The notes under the pieces: model-generated
The model's database searches: none
What the model saw: only the letters and a program-made list of their open reading frames with translations
What the model was told of the DNA's origin: nothing
Program-made: the position numbers and the translations under genes
Source of the DNA: Bacillus fungorum
Lineage (GTDB): Bacteria > Bacillota > Bacilli > Bacillales > Bacillaceae_G
Assembly: GCF_002746455.1 (NCBI RefSeq)
Contig: NZ_NWUW01000008.1
Coordinates: forward strand, 62,001-126,000
Direction: 5' to 3'
DNA length: 64,000 bases
In this document: positions 17,047 to 25,654 of the stretch, in pieces
How positions within the stretch are numbered: position 1 is the stretch's first letter
Layout of the letters: each line of letters opens with the position of its first letter

Positions 17047-17903
17047 TAATCTTTTACCCATTCATCAACTAGCGCTTGATTCTTTTCAATCCATTTTCGC
17101 GCCGCTTCTTCGGGATCTTTCGTTTTATTTAACATGACCATTAATGTACCAAGCTGTTCATCGTTCATTTTCCATTTGTCAAAGTATTTTACGATATCCG
17201 GATGATCTTTTTCGAAACCTTTACGGACAGAGTAATAAATGTCATCTTTTTCACCATATACTTTCTTAGGGTCTTTTAAATATTTTAAGTCAAATTCTGA
17301 AAAGCCCCAATGCGGATTCCAAAGCGTAACAGCAATTGGTTTCTTTTTCGTATATGCTTTCTTTAGTTCACTCATCATCGCAGCTTCAGAAGATTGGACA
17401 AGTTTTAGCTTTATATCATATTCCTTCATTGCTTTATTCGTTAAATTCATAAGACTGCTACCGGGTTCAATCCCGACAATTTTATTTTCTAATTCATCTT
17501 TATGAGCATTTAAATCTTCGATACTGTTTATGTTTTTCATATAAGAAGGTACGACTAAACCTAGTCCAGTTCCTTCATACCATTTAGATTTTAAGACAAT
17601 ATCATCTTTATAACGATCGTTTAGCGGTTTATCCGTAACGGGTAGCCATACTTCTAAATTAGCATCAACATCACCACGAGCAACACCAGTCCAAATCGCA
17701 GCTTTTTCTAAATACATGAGTTCAACTGTATAGCCTTTTTGTTCTAGTAATACTTTCCACATGTTTGCAGTTGCAATATTTTCTTTCCAACTTGTTACAC
17801 CTAGTTTAATTTTTCCTTTCGAATTTGCATTTGTTGCATTACATGAAGAGAAAATCATAGTAATAAATAATGCAAGGCATATAAGCCATATTTTCTTTCT
17901 CAT
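17046..17903 (-). CDS. opuAC: Glycine betaine ABC transporter substrate-binding lipoprotein
   Basis: 285 residues with a lipoprotein signal (MRKKIWLICLALFITMIF, lipobox FSSC at about residue 20). IKLGVTSWKENIATANMWKVLLEQ, the aromatic motif DANLEVWLPV and TLWNPHWGFSEFDLKYL match OpuAC-type glycine betaine/proline betaine receptors, in which Trp residues form the betaine box. It is anchored outside the membrane and would feed OpuAA-OpuAB. It is divergent from them across a 171-bp gap, unlike the co-linear opuA operon of B. subtilis. Confidence 0.88.
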   Translation of the reverse strand: MRKKIWLICLALFITMIFSSCNATNANSKGKIKLGVTSWKENIATANMWKVLLEQKGYTVELMYLEKAAIWTGVARGDVDANLEVWLPVTDKPLNDRYKDDIVLKSKWYEGTGLGLVVPSYMKNINSIEDLNAHKDELENKIVGIEPGSSLMNLTNKAMKEYDIKLKLVQSSEAAMMSELKKAYTKKKPIAVTLWNPHWGFSEFDLKYLKDPKKVYGEKDDIYYSVRKGFEKDHPDIVKYFDKWKMNDEQLGTLMVMLNKTKDPEEAARKWIEKNQALVDEWVKD

Positions 17904-18074
17904 TGAAAACCTCCTAAGAAACGTTTGCCTTTTTAAATAAATGTATAAGTAAGCATTCTTATTATGAACGGAAACGAGAATTTTAAAGAAATCTTATGAA
18001 TGTCATTTTTATGTAATATTTCTTTGTAAAATCGCAACACTATGTGAATAGATGGGTAGAAAAGGAGTAGTGAC

Positions 18075-19280
18075 ATGGATAATACAAAGGTGCGTGTTGA
18101 AAACGTAACAAAAGTATTTGGGAAACACCCGCAAAGAGCCCTTTCCTTATTAAAAGAGGGAAAAAGTAAATCAGAAATTTTGAAAGAGACAGGAATGAAC
18201 GTTGGTGTAAAAAAGGCAACGTTTGAAGTATATACTGGAGAAATTTTTGTGATTATGGGTTTGTCTGGTAGCGGAAAATCTACGTTAGTTCGTATGTTAA
18301 ACCAATTAATTAGACCAACAGCGGGGCATATATACATAGATGGTGAAGACATCGCAACGATGGGAAAAGAAGAGTTACGAAGAGTGAGAAGAACGAAGAT
18401 GAGCATGGTCTTTCAGAAATTCGCTCTATTCCCGCATCGTACCGTTTTGCAAAACGTGGCATATGGATTAGAAATACAAGGAGTACCAGTAGAGGAACGA
18501 GAGAGAAAAGCGTTAGAGTCTTTGAAATTAGTTGGACTAGACCATCATAAAGATAATTATCCAAGTCAACTTAGTGGTGGTATGCAGCAGCGTGTTGGCA
18601 TTGCAAGAGCGCTTACGAATGATCCGGATGTTTTACTTATGGATGAATCATTTAGTGCATTAGATCCACTTATTCGAAAAGAAATGCAAGATGAGCTGTT
18701 AGAGTTACAAGACAAAATGGAAAAAACAATTATATTTATTACGCATGATTTAGATGAAGCACTTCGAATTGGAGATCGTATCGCATTAATGAAAGACGGA
18801 GAGATTGTTCAAATTGGAACACCGGAAGAAATTATGATGAGCCCTGCCAATGAATTTGTAGAGAAATTCGTGGCGGATGTGAATTTAGGAAAAGTAATTA
18901 CAGCGGAATCTATATTAAAACGACCGGAGACATTATTAATTGATCGTGGACCACGTGTAGCACTTCAAATTATGAGGAATGCCGGAGTTTCTACTGTATA
19001 TGTTGTAAACAAAAAATATGAATTTTTAGGTATATTAACTGCGGATGATGCAAGTAAAGCAGTTCAAAAACAGTGGCCGATTGCTGATTTATTACTTAAC
19101 GATATTCCGCACGTGTATTTAGATACTTTACTGGAGGAAACGTATGCAAAAATGGCGGAGATGAAATATCCGTTACCAGTAATCGATGAGAAGAAAAGGC
19201 TAAGAGGAATTATTAAACGTGAAAGTGTCATTCAAGCTCTTGCAGGCAATATTGAGGAAGAGGTGAAAGACGATGAATAG
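18075..19280 (+). CDS. opuAA: Glycine betaine ABC transporter ATP-binding protein
   Basis: 401 residues. Walker A GLSGSGKSTLVRML, signature LSGGMQQRVGIARAL, Walker B DVLLMDESFSALDP, switch His in FITHDLDEAL; C-terminal ~120 residues form tandem CBS domains (about 280-400), the ionic-strength sensor of OpuA. The N-terminal VFGKHPQRALSLLKEGKSK is typical of OpuAA/ProV. Start ATG 18075 follows AAAGGAGTAG. The end overlaps opuAB by 8 bp. Confidence 0.93.
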   Translation: MDNTKVRVENVTKVFGKHPQRALSLLKEGKSKSEILKETGMNVGVKKATFEVYTGEIFVIMGLSGSGKSTLVRMLNQLIRPTAGHIYIDGEDIATMGKEELRRVRRTKMSMVFQKFALFPHRTVLQNVAYGLEIQGVPVEERERKALESLKLVGLDHHKDNYPSQLSGGMQQRVGIARALTNDPDVLLMDESFSALDPLIRKEMQDELLELQDKMEKTIIFITHDLDEALRIGDRIALMKDGEIVQIGTPEEIMMSPANEFVEKFVADVNLGKVITAESILKRPETLLIDRGPRVALQIMRNAGVSTVYVVNKKYEFLGILTADDASKAVQKQWPIADLLLNDIPHVYLDTLLEETYAKMAEMKYPLPVIDEKKRLRGIIKRESVIQALAGNIEEEVKDDE

Positions 19281-20109
19281 TATACCACGTATTCCTTTAG
19301 GAGAATGGGTTGACTCATTTGTTGCAAGTTTATATGAGCACTTTGAAGGCTTGTTCCGAGGATTCTCTTATATTATCGGCGGATTCGTTGATTTACTCAC
19401 TAATTTTTTAATAATAATACCAGCTATATTGATGATTATCATCCTTTGTTTCCTCATTTGGTACACAACGAGAAAAATATCTTTAGTAATTTTTACACTG
19501 ATCGGGTTATTATTTATTTTAAATATTAACTACTGGGCACAAACAATGCAAACATTAGCTCTCGTACTTACATCTGTTATTATTTCAATCATTGTAGGTA
19601 TCCCAATCGGTATTTTAGCTTCGCAAAATGAACGCTTTTCAAAATTTTTAAAACCGACATTAGATTTTATGCAAACAATGCCGGCTTTCGTATATCTTAT
19701 TCCCGCGATTACATTTTTCGGAGTAGGTGTAGTACCGGGGATTATTGCATCAGTAATCTTTGCAATGCCACCGACAATTCGTTTTACTGATTTAGGAATT
19801 AGACAAGTTCCAGAAGATTTAATTGAAGCAGCGAATGCATTTGGCTCAACCGCATCACAAAAATTATTTAAAGTACAATTACCACTCGCAACTGGAACAA
19901 TCATGGCTGGTGTGAATCAAAGCATTATGCTCTCTTTATCTATGGTAGTAACAGCATCACTTGTAGGAGCACCTGGACTTGGCGTCGATGTATATCGTTC
20001 TGTAACACAAGTTAATATCGGAATGGGATTTGAAGCCGGACTAGCTATTGTTGTCATTGCGATTATATTAGACCGCATTACACAAGGATTTCATCAAAAA
20101 AGAAGATAA
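19273..20109 (+). CDS. opuAB: Glycine betaine ABC transporter permease
   Basis: 278 residues with about seven membrane segments. The N-terminal IPLGEWVDSFVASLYEHFEG is typical of OpuAB/ProW, and the EAA loop is QVPEDLIEAANAFGSTASQK. ATG 19273 lies inside the end of opuAA, indicating translational coupling. It forms the channel for osmoprotectant import with OpuAA and OpuAC. Confidence 0.93.
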   Translation: MNSIPRIPLGEWVDSFVASLYEHFEGLFRGFSYIIGGFVDLLTNFLIIIPAILMIIILCFLIWYTTRKISLVIFTLIGLLFILNINYWAQTMQTLALVLTSVIISIIVGIPIGILASQNERFSKFLKPTLDFMQTMPAFVYLIPAITFFGVGVVPGIIASVIFAMPPTIRFTDLGIRQVPEDLIEAANAFGSTASQKLFKVQLPLATGTIMAGVNQSIMLSLSMVVTASLVGAPGLGVDVYRSVTQVNIGMGFEAGLAIVVIAIILDRITQGFHQKRR

Positions 20110-20114
20110 AAGGA

Positions 20115-20148
20115 AAACACACTTTATTATACAAAGTGTGTTTTTTAT
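20115..20148 (+). terminator. Terminator of opuAA-opuAB
   Basis: AAACACACTTT / AAAGTGTGTTT stem followed by TTTTT, directly after the permease stop. Confidence 0.85.
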
Positions 20149-20157
20149 TCGAAAAGA

Positions 20158-20394
20158 TTACATACGAACAATAACAGAACCGCCAGCTGGTGCACAAACT
20201 TGATTTTGCTGTTGTTCCATTGATTTAATTAAATGATTATTTTCTTCGATTAATGAGATTAGTTTCGCTAGTTGACTTTCAAGACTTGCAATACGCTGCA
20301 TCATATAGTGAGAATTATGATGTAGTGTATTCCTTACTAGATGAGGGGAATAAACATATGGTTGATTTAAATGTGGATTCCAATGAGGATACAT
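20158..20394 (-). CDS. Small protein with coiled coil, unknown function
   Basis: 78 residues, not assigned to a family. The N-terminal 30 residues are rich in Pro, His, Asn and Tyr (MYPHWNPHLNQPYVYSPH). Residues ~33-63 form a heptad-like coiled coil (RIASLESQLAKLISLIEENN). The tail is CAPAGGSVIVRM. ATG 20394 has a strong AAGGAGGAAC site. The composition recalls small Bacillus spore-coat-associated proteins, but that is only a guess. Confidence 0.6.
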   Translation of the reverse strand: MYPHWNPHLNQPYVYSPHLVRNTLHHNSHYMMQRIASLESQLAKLISLIEENNHLIKSMEQQQNQVCAPAGGSVIVRM

Positions 20395-20630
20395 TTGAAT
20401 CGTTCCTCCTTCAATAAATTACGAATCTTTCTTATAGTAAATGCCTATGTATATTTAATGGTTACTTGAAATTTTTTCATTGTAAAAGGAGTATGTACAG
20501 AAAATGGAAAATATAATATGTGAAGTTAAAGTGCATTTTTTGGAAATATTCAAGTGAGATAGTGAATATAATTAATACATTCAAGTAATTGTATGTTATT
20601 TAGGGAGAAATGATGGGAGGAGATGCAATT

Positions 20631-20780
20631 TTGGCTAAAAATAATAAAAGAAATGATGCCTTGGCAATAGGTGTCGCTATAGGGGTTGTAATCGGTGTAT
20701 TTCAAGGGTTCTTTACTAACAATTTGGTAATCGGAATTGTGATTGGAATTGTAATTGTGATTGCGTTTTTGAAGAAATAA
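20631..20780 (+). CDS. Small glycine-zipper membrane protein
   Basis: 49 residues: a short basic head (MAKNNKRNDA), then two hydrophobic stretches rich in GxxxG-like spacing (IGVAIGVVIGVFQGFF and IGIVIGIVIVIAFLKK). TTG 20631 follows GGGAGGAG (20615-20622) with 8-nt spacing; an in-frame ATG at 20613 is an alternative. No family recognised. Confidence 0.6.
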   Translation: MAKNNKRNDALAIGVAIGVVIGVFQGFFTNNLVIGIVIGIVIVIAFLKK

Positions 20781-20886
20781 TGAGGTGTAAATTCATATCA
20801 AAAATTCACGTATCAAAAGAATGAATTTTCGGAATATAAATCTTGTTTTTCCTTTTTTTATGATATTATATATAAAAAGGTTGGTG

Positions 20887-21372
20887 ATGGATATGTCAAC
20901 AAACAATCAAGTAGAACAAAACTGCTTTATTTGTGAAAAACATAAAGGAAATATTATAGTTCCAGGTGGTGCTATTTATGAAGATGATCTTATATACGTT
21001 GGACATGTCCATTGGGATAGAGAAGAAACATATCTTGGTTATGTAATGATAGATATAAAAAGACATGTACCTGGTCTTGCTGAACTAACAGATGAAGAAG
21101 CGAAAACGTTCGGACTTATAACAAGTAGAATAAGTAAAGCACTAAAAGAAAGTGAAGGTGTAGAACATATTTACACTTTTGTTTCAGGGAATGGTGTACC
21201 ACATATGCATATGCACATCATACCGCGTTATCAAAATACACCCAAAGAGTTTTGGTCACCAACTGAAGTAGCGAAATGGACTGGTGCGCCATATGGTGAC
21301 GCAGAGAAAATCAAAAAACTATGCGAAAGAATACGTAAGTATATGGTGAATGAATATGCATACAACAAATAA
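20887..21372 (+). CDS. HIT family protein
   Basis: About 161 residues from ATG 20887; the frame upstream has no start with a ribosome site. The N-terminal zinc-type CFICEKHKG, the core YVGHVHWDREETYLGYVMID and the histidine triad HMHMHIIPRY identify a HIT nucleotide hydrolase/transferase. Its 3' end overlaps the following phosphatase gene by 23 bp, which suggests coupled translation. Confidence 0.88.
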   Translation: MDMSTNNQVEQNCFICEKHKGNIIVPGGAIYEDDLIYVGHVHWDREETYLGYVMIDIKRHVPGLAELTDEEAKTFGLITSRISKALKESEGVEHIYTFVSGNGVPHMHMHIIPRYQNTPKEFWSPTEVAKWTGAPYGDAEKIKKLCERIRKYMVNEYAYNK

Positions 21373-22180
21373 TAGACAATATTCATGGGTTGGAAATACG
21401 GAAATGTGTTTAGACGAAGTTTCGGTAAAGCAATATGGTGATATAGTACTTGGTAAATACGGTGGGAATATAATTGCCGGAGCAAAAAAGAATGAAGACG
21501 GTGCTTTAGTTTGGTCGAATAATGATTGGGAATTCGCGGTTATATTAGACGGACATAATAGTGCAGAAAGTGTTGATTTAGTAGTAAATACAATCCAAAA
21601 AGAGTATGAAAATATAAAAACGATTATGAAAGAGCCAATTGAAACTGTGTTTCGATCTGTTGAAAATCATATACTTACAATTTTTCAATCTTCTTCATTT
21701 AAGGAAAATTGCCAAAGAATTAAAGGTGAAACAGCTTGCTTACTATGTGCAAGAAAAGAAAACTATATATGGTGGCTATCTATTGGAGACTGTTTAGTTT
21801 ATGTATTTCATGAAGAGTTACATAAGTTAGGACAATATGCATTAAATCAACGTCATTTTTACGAATGGGTTGGTAATATAAATACTTTTGATTTACCTGT
21901 ACCTTGCTATTCATCAGGAATTCGCGAGTTACGTACTGGCAACAATCGAATTGTAATGGTGACAGATGGGGTATTAGAATGCGGAGAACGTCGATATGAA
22001 ACTCCATCAAATCTTTATAATGATATGAATGAAAATAATATAGAGCTTAATGAAAATGTTCACAATGTTTTAAAATACGTTCATCATCAATTCGGACGAG
22101 ATAGTGCGACAATTATTAGTTGGGACGTAGAAAACAAAGGGAATGCTACGTATCCGAGTGATCAACCGGATAAAAGGTAA
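21350..22180 (+). CDS. PP2C-like serine/threonine phosphatase
   Basis: 276 residues. PP2C motifs appear in order: KKNEDGALVW, VILDGHNSAES (metal Asp in DGH), GETACLLCAR, SIGDCLVYVF, MVTDGVLECG and RDSATIISWD. The usual DGHGG, GDSR and DN are changed, but the metal-binding acidic residues are present, so activity is plausible. Start ATG 21350 (or 21356) lies within the HIT gene. Substrate unknown. Confidence 0.8.
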   Translation: MNMHTTNNRQYSWVGNTEMCLDEVSVKQYGDIVLGKYGGNIIAGAKKNEDGALVWSNNDWEFAVILDGHNSAESVDLVVNTIQKEYENIKTIMKEPIETVFRSVENHILTIFQSSSFKENCQRIKGETACLLCARKENYIWWLSIGDCLVYVFHEELHKLGQYALNQRHFYEWVGNINTFDLPVPCYSSGIRELRTGNNRIVMVTDGVLECGERRYETPSNLYNDMNENNIELNENVHNVLKYVHHQFGRDSATIISWDVENKGNATYPSDQPDKR

Positions 22181-22200
22181 AGGAGGAGACAACACTGTTT

Positions 22201-22572
22201 TTGGTTAAAGTAATTTTATTAATATTATGGATCATATTTTTAGTTGTTTTGGAAAAAGTAGTGAGAAAAAAATTAAATATACCGAAACAAACAGAATGGA
22301 ATAGTAAATATGTAAACCACTTTCATAAATGGGGCACTAGGGCTCTTATCATTTCTTATATAGTTATTACGACGATATGTGCCCCTTTAAATCCTATTTA
22401 TATTAGTAATTTACCCATTTTATTTTTAATAACTTTATACTGCTTTCAATCATATATGGAATGGAAATTTGATAAAGAATCGAGGGAATATGTCATTTCT
22501 TTAGGAACCGTTCCATTATTAATAATAACAGGAATTATACTTAATCTTTTCTTTTATAACTATTGGATTTAA
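22201..22572 (+). CDS. DUF4181 family membrane protein
   Basis: 123 residues, four hydrophobic segments, with RKKLNIPKQTEWNSKYVNHFHKWG-like loop and YMEWKFDKESREYVIS near the C-terminus, typical of DUF4181. The AGGAGGAG at 22181-22188 sits 12 nt before TTG 22201; a CTG at 22195 would have better spacing (6 nt), so the true start is uncertain. Paralogue of the gene at 23066. Confidence 0.75.
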   Translation: MVKVILLILWIIFLVVLEKVVRKKLNIPKQTEWNSKYVNHFHKWGTRALIISYIVITTICAPLNPIYISNLPILFLITLYCFQSYMEWKFDKESREYVISLGTVPLLIITGIILNLFFYNYWI

Positions 22573-22600
22573 TCATATGTGGAATGAATGAGGAGACAAA

Positions 22601-23043
22601 ATGAAAATGCCTAAATTACGCGCTGAAGTAATGATTTTAAATGAAAATCATTCTAAAGTACTTGTACAATGTGATTTAAGAGAAACATTTTATCGTTTTC
22701 CAGGAGGCTCTATTGAATTTGGTGAAACTGCAAAAGAAGCAATAATGCGAGAATTAATGGAAGAATACGATTTGAAGATTGATGTTCAAGAGTTAGCCGT
22801 TGTAAATGAGCATATTTTCGAGTGGAACAACGAAAAAGGACATCATTGCACATTGATACATTGGGGGGAACTGTTAAAGAGAGGGTTATAAATGAAATAA
22901 GGCATAAAGAATATGAGGATATTATATTAATATGGAAGAGCATAGAGGGATTAAAGGAGAAACCTACATATGCTGAAGGGATTGTAAGTTATTTAGAGGA
23001 GAATAACCGAAATATAGTCCACTTTATTTCTAAATATATATAA
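22601..23043 (+). pseudogene. Nudix hydrolase split by a frameshift in a G6 tract
   Basis: The first frame carries the Nudix box GGSIEFGETAKEAIMRELME (GX5EX7REUXEE-like) and the sequence GHHCTLIHWG, then ends at 22891. From the run of six G at 22863-22868 the neighbouring frame continues naturally: RHKEYEDIILIWKSIEGLK, KPTYAEGIVSYLEENN, ending at 23043. One extra G would restore a ~147-residue Nudix protein with no stop. Either a true indel or a sequencing error. Intact relatives hydrolyse nucleoside diphosphate derivatives. Confidence 0.8.
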
Positions 23044-23065
23044 AGTAATAGGGAGGAGAAGAACA

Positions 23066-23446
23066 ATAGGTACCTCTACAATTTTAATTATTATTATTGG
23101 ACTGGGTATAGGTGGTTACTTTTTAGAACAGTTTTTAAGAAGAAAATTAAATATGGAGAAAAGAGGTTTCTTTGGATATAAGCATGTGAATAGTTTACAT
23201 GTAAAATTAGAAATAGGGCTTATTATTATTTATGTAATAGGTAGTTGTTATTATATGTTTAAATTTGAAAACGCTAAAATGGCTTATGTCATGTTCACAT
23301 ATTTAGGGGTATCATTGACTTTAAGAGCATGGATGGAATGGAAGTATGATAGAGAATCAAAAGAATATATACTTTCGATAACGGGAATGGTTGCATTTAT
23401 ATTGATGCTCTCGATACTATTTTATTTAGTTCCACCTGCTGCATAA
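23066..23446 (+). CDS. DUF4181 family membrane protein with apparent ATA start
   Basis: 126 residues if read from ATA 23066, which lies 7 nt after an excellent GGGAGGAG (23051-23058). This start gives the first membrane helix (STILIIIIGLGIGGYFLEQF) and RRKLNM, aligned with the paralogue at 22201. No ATG, GTG or TTG occurs in frame before ATG 23153, and that one lacks a ribosome site and would delete the first helix. The C-terminal half has the family motif WMEWKYDRESKEYILS. Either a rare AUA start or loss of the start codon. Confidence 0.65.
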   Translation: MGTSTILIIIIGLGIGGYFLEQFLRRKLNMEKRGFFGYKHVNSLHVKLEIGLIIIYVIGSCYYMFKFENAKMAYVMFTYLGVSLTLRAWMEWKYDRESKEYILSITGMVAFILMLSILFYLVPPAA

Positions 23447-23489
23447 CAAAATGCTTATTAATGGAAGAGAGATAGGAGGATGGACTAAG

Positions 23490-24086
23490 TTGGATTTAAA
23501 TGTGATCTTACAAAGAATTTATGAAAAAGGTAAAGAGCAATCACTACAAATAATAGGTATTGATGGTTGTGGTGGCGCAGGAAAAAGTACGTTAGCTAAT
23601 AAAATAAAAAGTAAGTTTTCCACTGTAACGGTTGTACATATGGATGATTTTTATTTACCATCTGCACAAATTGTAAATGAACATCCTACGAATAAATCGA
23701 TTGGTGCGGATTTTGATTGGAAACGTCTTTTACAAGAAGTTTTAGATCCGATTAGTAATGGCGTTGAAGGCTGTTATAAACGTTATGATTGGGAAACGGA
23801 TTCTTTAGCCGAATCTCATATTGTCCCTGCAAACGGAATTGTTATTATAGAAGGTGTATATGCAACGCGTCAGGAGCTGGTTGAAGTGTATGATTTGAAA
23901 ATATGGGTGAATTGCCCTCGTGAAACACGGATAAAAAGAGGGATTGCTAGAGACGGGGAAGCAGCGCGCGATATGTGGGAAAACAATTGGATGGTTGCTG
24001 AAAATATGTATGTAGAAAGTCATAAGCCACATAAATTGGCAGATTTTATTATTGATGGTACAAATCATGAGATAACTAATAAATAA
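23490..24086 (+). CDS. Uridine kinase-like P-loop protein
   Basis: About 198 residues from TTG 23490 (AGGAGG at 23474-23479); a longer in-frame ATG at 23451 has no ribosome site. Walker A GIDGCGGAGKSTLANKI, the VHMDDFYLPSAQ segment and the lid ETRIKRGIARDG resemble uridine kinase/phosphoribulokinase-type enzymes. The phosphorylated substrate cannot be fixed from sequence. The stop is inside the following hairpin. Confidence 0.8.
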   Translation: MDLNVILQRIYEKGKEQSLQIIGIDGCGGAGKSTLANKIKSKFSTVTVVHMDDFYLPSAQIVNEHPTNKSIGADFDWKRLLQEVLDPISNGVEGCYKRYDWETDSLAESHIVPANGIVIIEGVYATRQELVEVYDLKIWVNCPRETRIKRGIARDGEAARDMWENNWMVAENMYVESHKPHKLADFIIDGTNHEITNK

Positions 24087-24118
24087 GAAACCATTTACTA
24101 CTAAATGGTTTCTTATTT
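24081..24118. terminator. Perfect 17-bp bidirectional terminator
   Basis: AAATAAGAAACCATTTA (24081-24097) pairs exactly with 24102-24118 around a 4-nt loop, between convergent genes. It contains the stop codon of the kinase gene. Confidence 0.8.
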
Positions 24119-24121
24119 AAA

Positions 24122-24631
24122 TTAATCATTTATTTTGGCTAATATCGATGTAATAAAATTTGTTTTATCCTCTGCATATTGATGTTTATCATTAGGATTA
24201 GCTCGTGAAAGTTGAATCTTTAACTGTTCATACTGTATACGAGAAGTTTTGTTGTCTATTAAGTAATCTCTGAATTGTAATTGTTCTATTAAATATTTGT
24301 TCCTGTGTTCATACATATGAATTTGATGAGTTCGTGGCTTGCCTTTATTAAAATAGTATCTTTCAGGCAGTACATCTTTTCTATACTTATAATTTAGTAG
24401 GTCTAACTTTTTAATACATTTCAAACCGTCCGTATAATCTTCTAATTCGATTGCTATATCAATAATTGGTTTTGAACTTAAATGTGGAATAGAAGTACTA
24501 CCAATATGGTGTATTGCTAAAATATGTTCGCCAATTTGTTCTTCAATGAATTGTTTCTCTTTCATAAACTCGATTTCCCATTCTGCAGTCCACGGAGCTA
24601 AAAATACTTTTCCATATGGTAAACCTAACAT
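24122..24631 (-). CDS. GrpB family (UPF0157) protein
   Basis: 169 residues. The segment VFLAPWTAEWEIEFMKEKQF, then HHIGSTSIPHLSSKPIIDIA with GSTS-x-P and paired Asp, is the signature of the GrpB family, a nucleotidyltransferase-fold group of uncertain role. Convergent with the kinase gene; monocistronic. Confidence 0.88.
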   Translation of the reverse strand: MLGLPYGKVFLAPWTAEWEIEFMKEKQFIEEQIGEHILAIHHIGSTSIPHLSSKPIIDIAIELEDYTDGLKCIKKLDLLNYKYRKDVLPERYYFNKGKPRTHQIHMYEHRNKYLIEQLQFRDYLIDNKTSRIQYEQLKIQLSRANPNDKHQYAEDKTNFITSILAKIND

Positions 24632-24672
24632 TTGTTTAGCATCTCTTTCAAAATGGTTTTCAATAAAGGTAA

Positions 24673-25518
24673 TTACATCTTCTTAAAGCTTCTCAAAACA
24701 AGGTATTCCCACAATCTCCAAGGAAGAATCTTCTTCGCAAAGATCATAAATTTTACACCTTTTCCAATTGGATATCGTAAATTAGTACGCTTAGATTCAG
24801 CAATTTCAACGATTTTATTGGCAACATCTATCGGATTACCAAATGTATCACTGCCGCTATTAATATGTTTTTGTATTTTATCCATATATTCTTTGTAAGG
24901 AGAAGTAGTATCAGATTGATTTGTAGCTAGTTGTTTACCAACTTCCCAAATATTCGTGTTATAAGAACCTGGTTCAACTAAAGCAACATCTATTCCGAAA
25001 GGTTGTACTTCTAAACGAAGGGATTCACTCCAGCCTTCTAATGCATATTTTGAAGAAACGTAAGGGGATAGACCAGGGAAGCCAACTTGGCCACTAATGC
25101 TGCTTATATTAATGATTTTTCCATTTTCTTGTTCTCTCATATAAGGTAAAACAAGCTGAGTGATTGAAATAGCACCAAAAAGGTTCGTTTCAAATTGTTT
25201 ACGGTATTCCTGTACTGGAATGTCTTCTACAAAACCTCCATTTGCATATCCTGCGTTATTAATAAGTAAGTCTACTCTGTTTATTTCTTTTATATATAAT
25301 TGAAAGTTATGTATAGAGTTTTGATCGGTTACATCTAATTGTTGAACTTTAATGTTTTGCTGTAAGTTGAGTTGAGTAACTTGAGATATTAAGTTCACTT
25401 GTTTTTCAAGGTTTCTCATGGTAGCGATAACTAAATAGTCTTTTTTCGCAAGTGCAATTGTTGTTAAAAGACCGAACCCACTTGAAGCCCCGGTTATAAC
25501 TGCGATTTTTTTATTCAT
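24673..25518 (-). CDS. Short-chain dehydrogenase/reductase
   Basis: About 281 residues from ATG 25518, where the Rossmann start MNKKIAVITGASSGFG begins; the frame extends to 25548 without a ribosome site. TGxxxGxG is TGASSGFG; the NAG motif is LLINNAGYANGG; catalytic Ser is in INISSISG and the YxxxK motif is YVSSKYALEG. NAD(P)-dependent oxidoreductase of classical SDR type, substrate unknown. It is divergent from the AraC regulator, sharing the intergenic Fur box. Confidence 0.88.
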   Translation of the reverse strand: MNKKIAVITGASSGFGLLTTIALAKKDYLVIATMRNLEKQVNLISQVTQLNLQQNIKVQQLDVTDQNSIHNFQLYIKEINRVDLLINNAGYANGGFVEDIPVQEYRKQFETNLFGAISITQLVLPYMREQENGKIINISSISGQVGFPGLSPYVSSKYALEGWSESLRLEVQPFGIDVALVEPGSYNTNIWEVGKQLATNQSDTTSPYKEYMDKIQKHINSGSDTFGNPIDVANKIVEIAESKRTNLRYPIGKGVKFMIFAKKILPWRLWEYLVLRSFKKM

Positions 25519-25594
25519 TTTTTGCTCGCTTTCTTTTTCTTTTATCATAACGAGTTATATAGGGAAAAGCTATTTATTGTATAAAGATATTTGT

Positions 25595-25615
25595 TATAAT
25601 TGAAAATAATTATCA
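25595..25615. promoter_or_regulatory. Fur box next to a -10 element, between SDR and AraC genes
   Basis: TGAAAATAATTATCA at 25601-25615 matches the Bacillus 7-1-7 Fur box TGATAATNATTATCA at 14 of 15 positions. A TATAAT at 25595-25600 immediately precedes it, so bound Fur would cover the start point of the AraC gene. Site called by consensus match only. Confidence 0.7.
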
Positions 25616-25654
25616 ATTATTTGTTGATTCATTTATAAAAGGAGCGTGAATTTC

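Noticed and set aside
17933-18406. 157-codon open frame antisense to the start of opuAA
   Set aside because: It overlaps the Walker A region of opuAA on the other strand and has no protein-like features.
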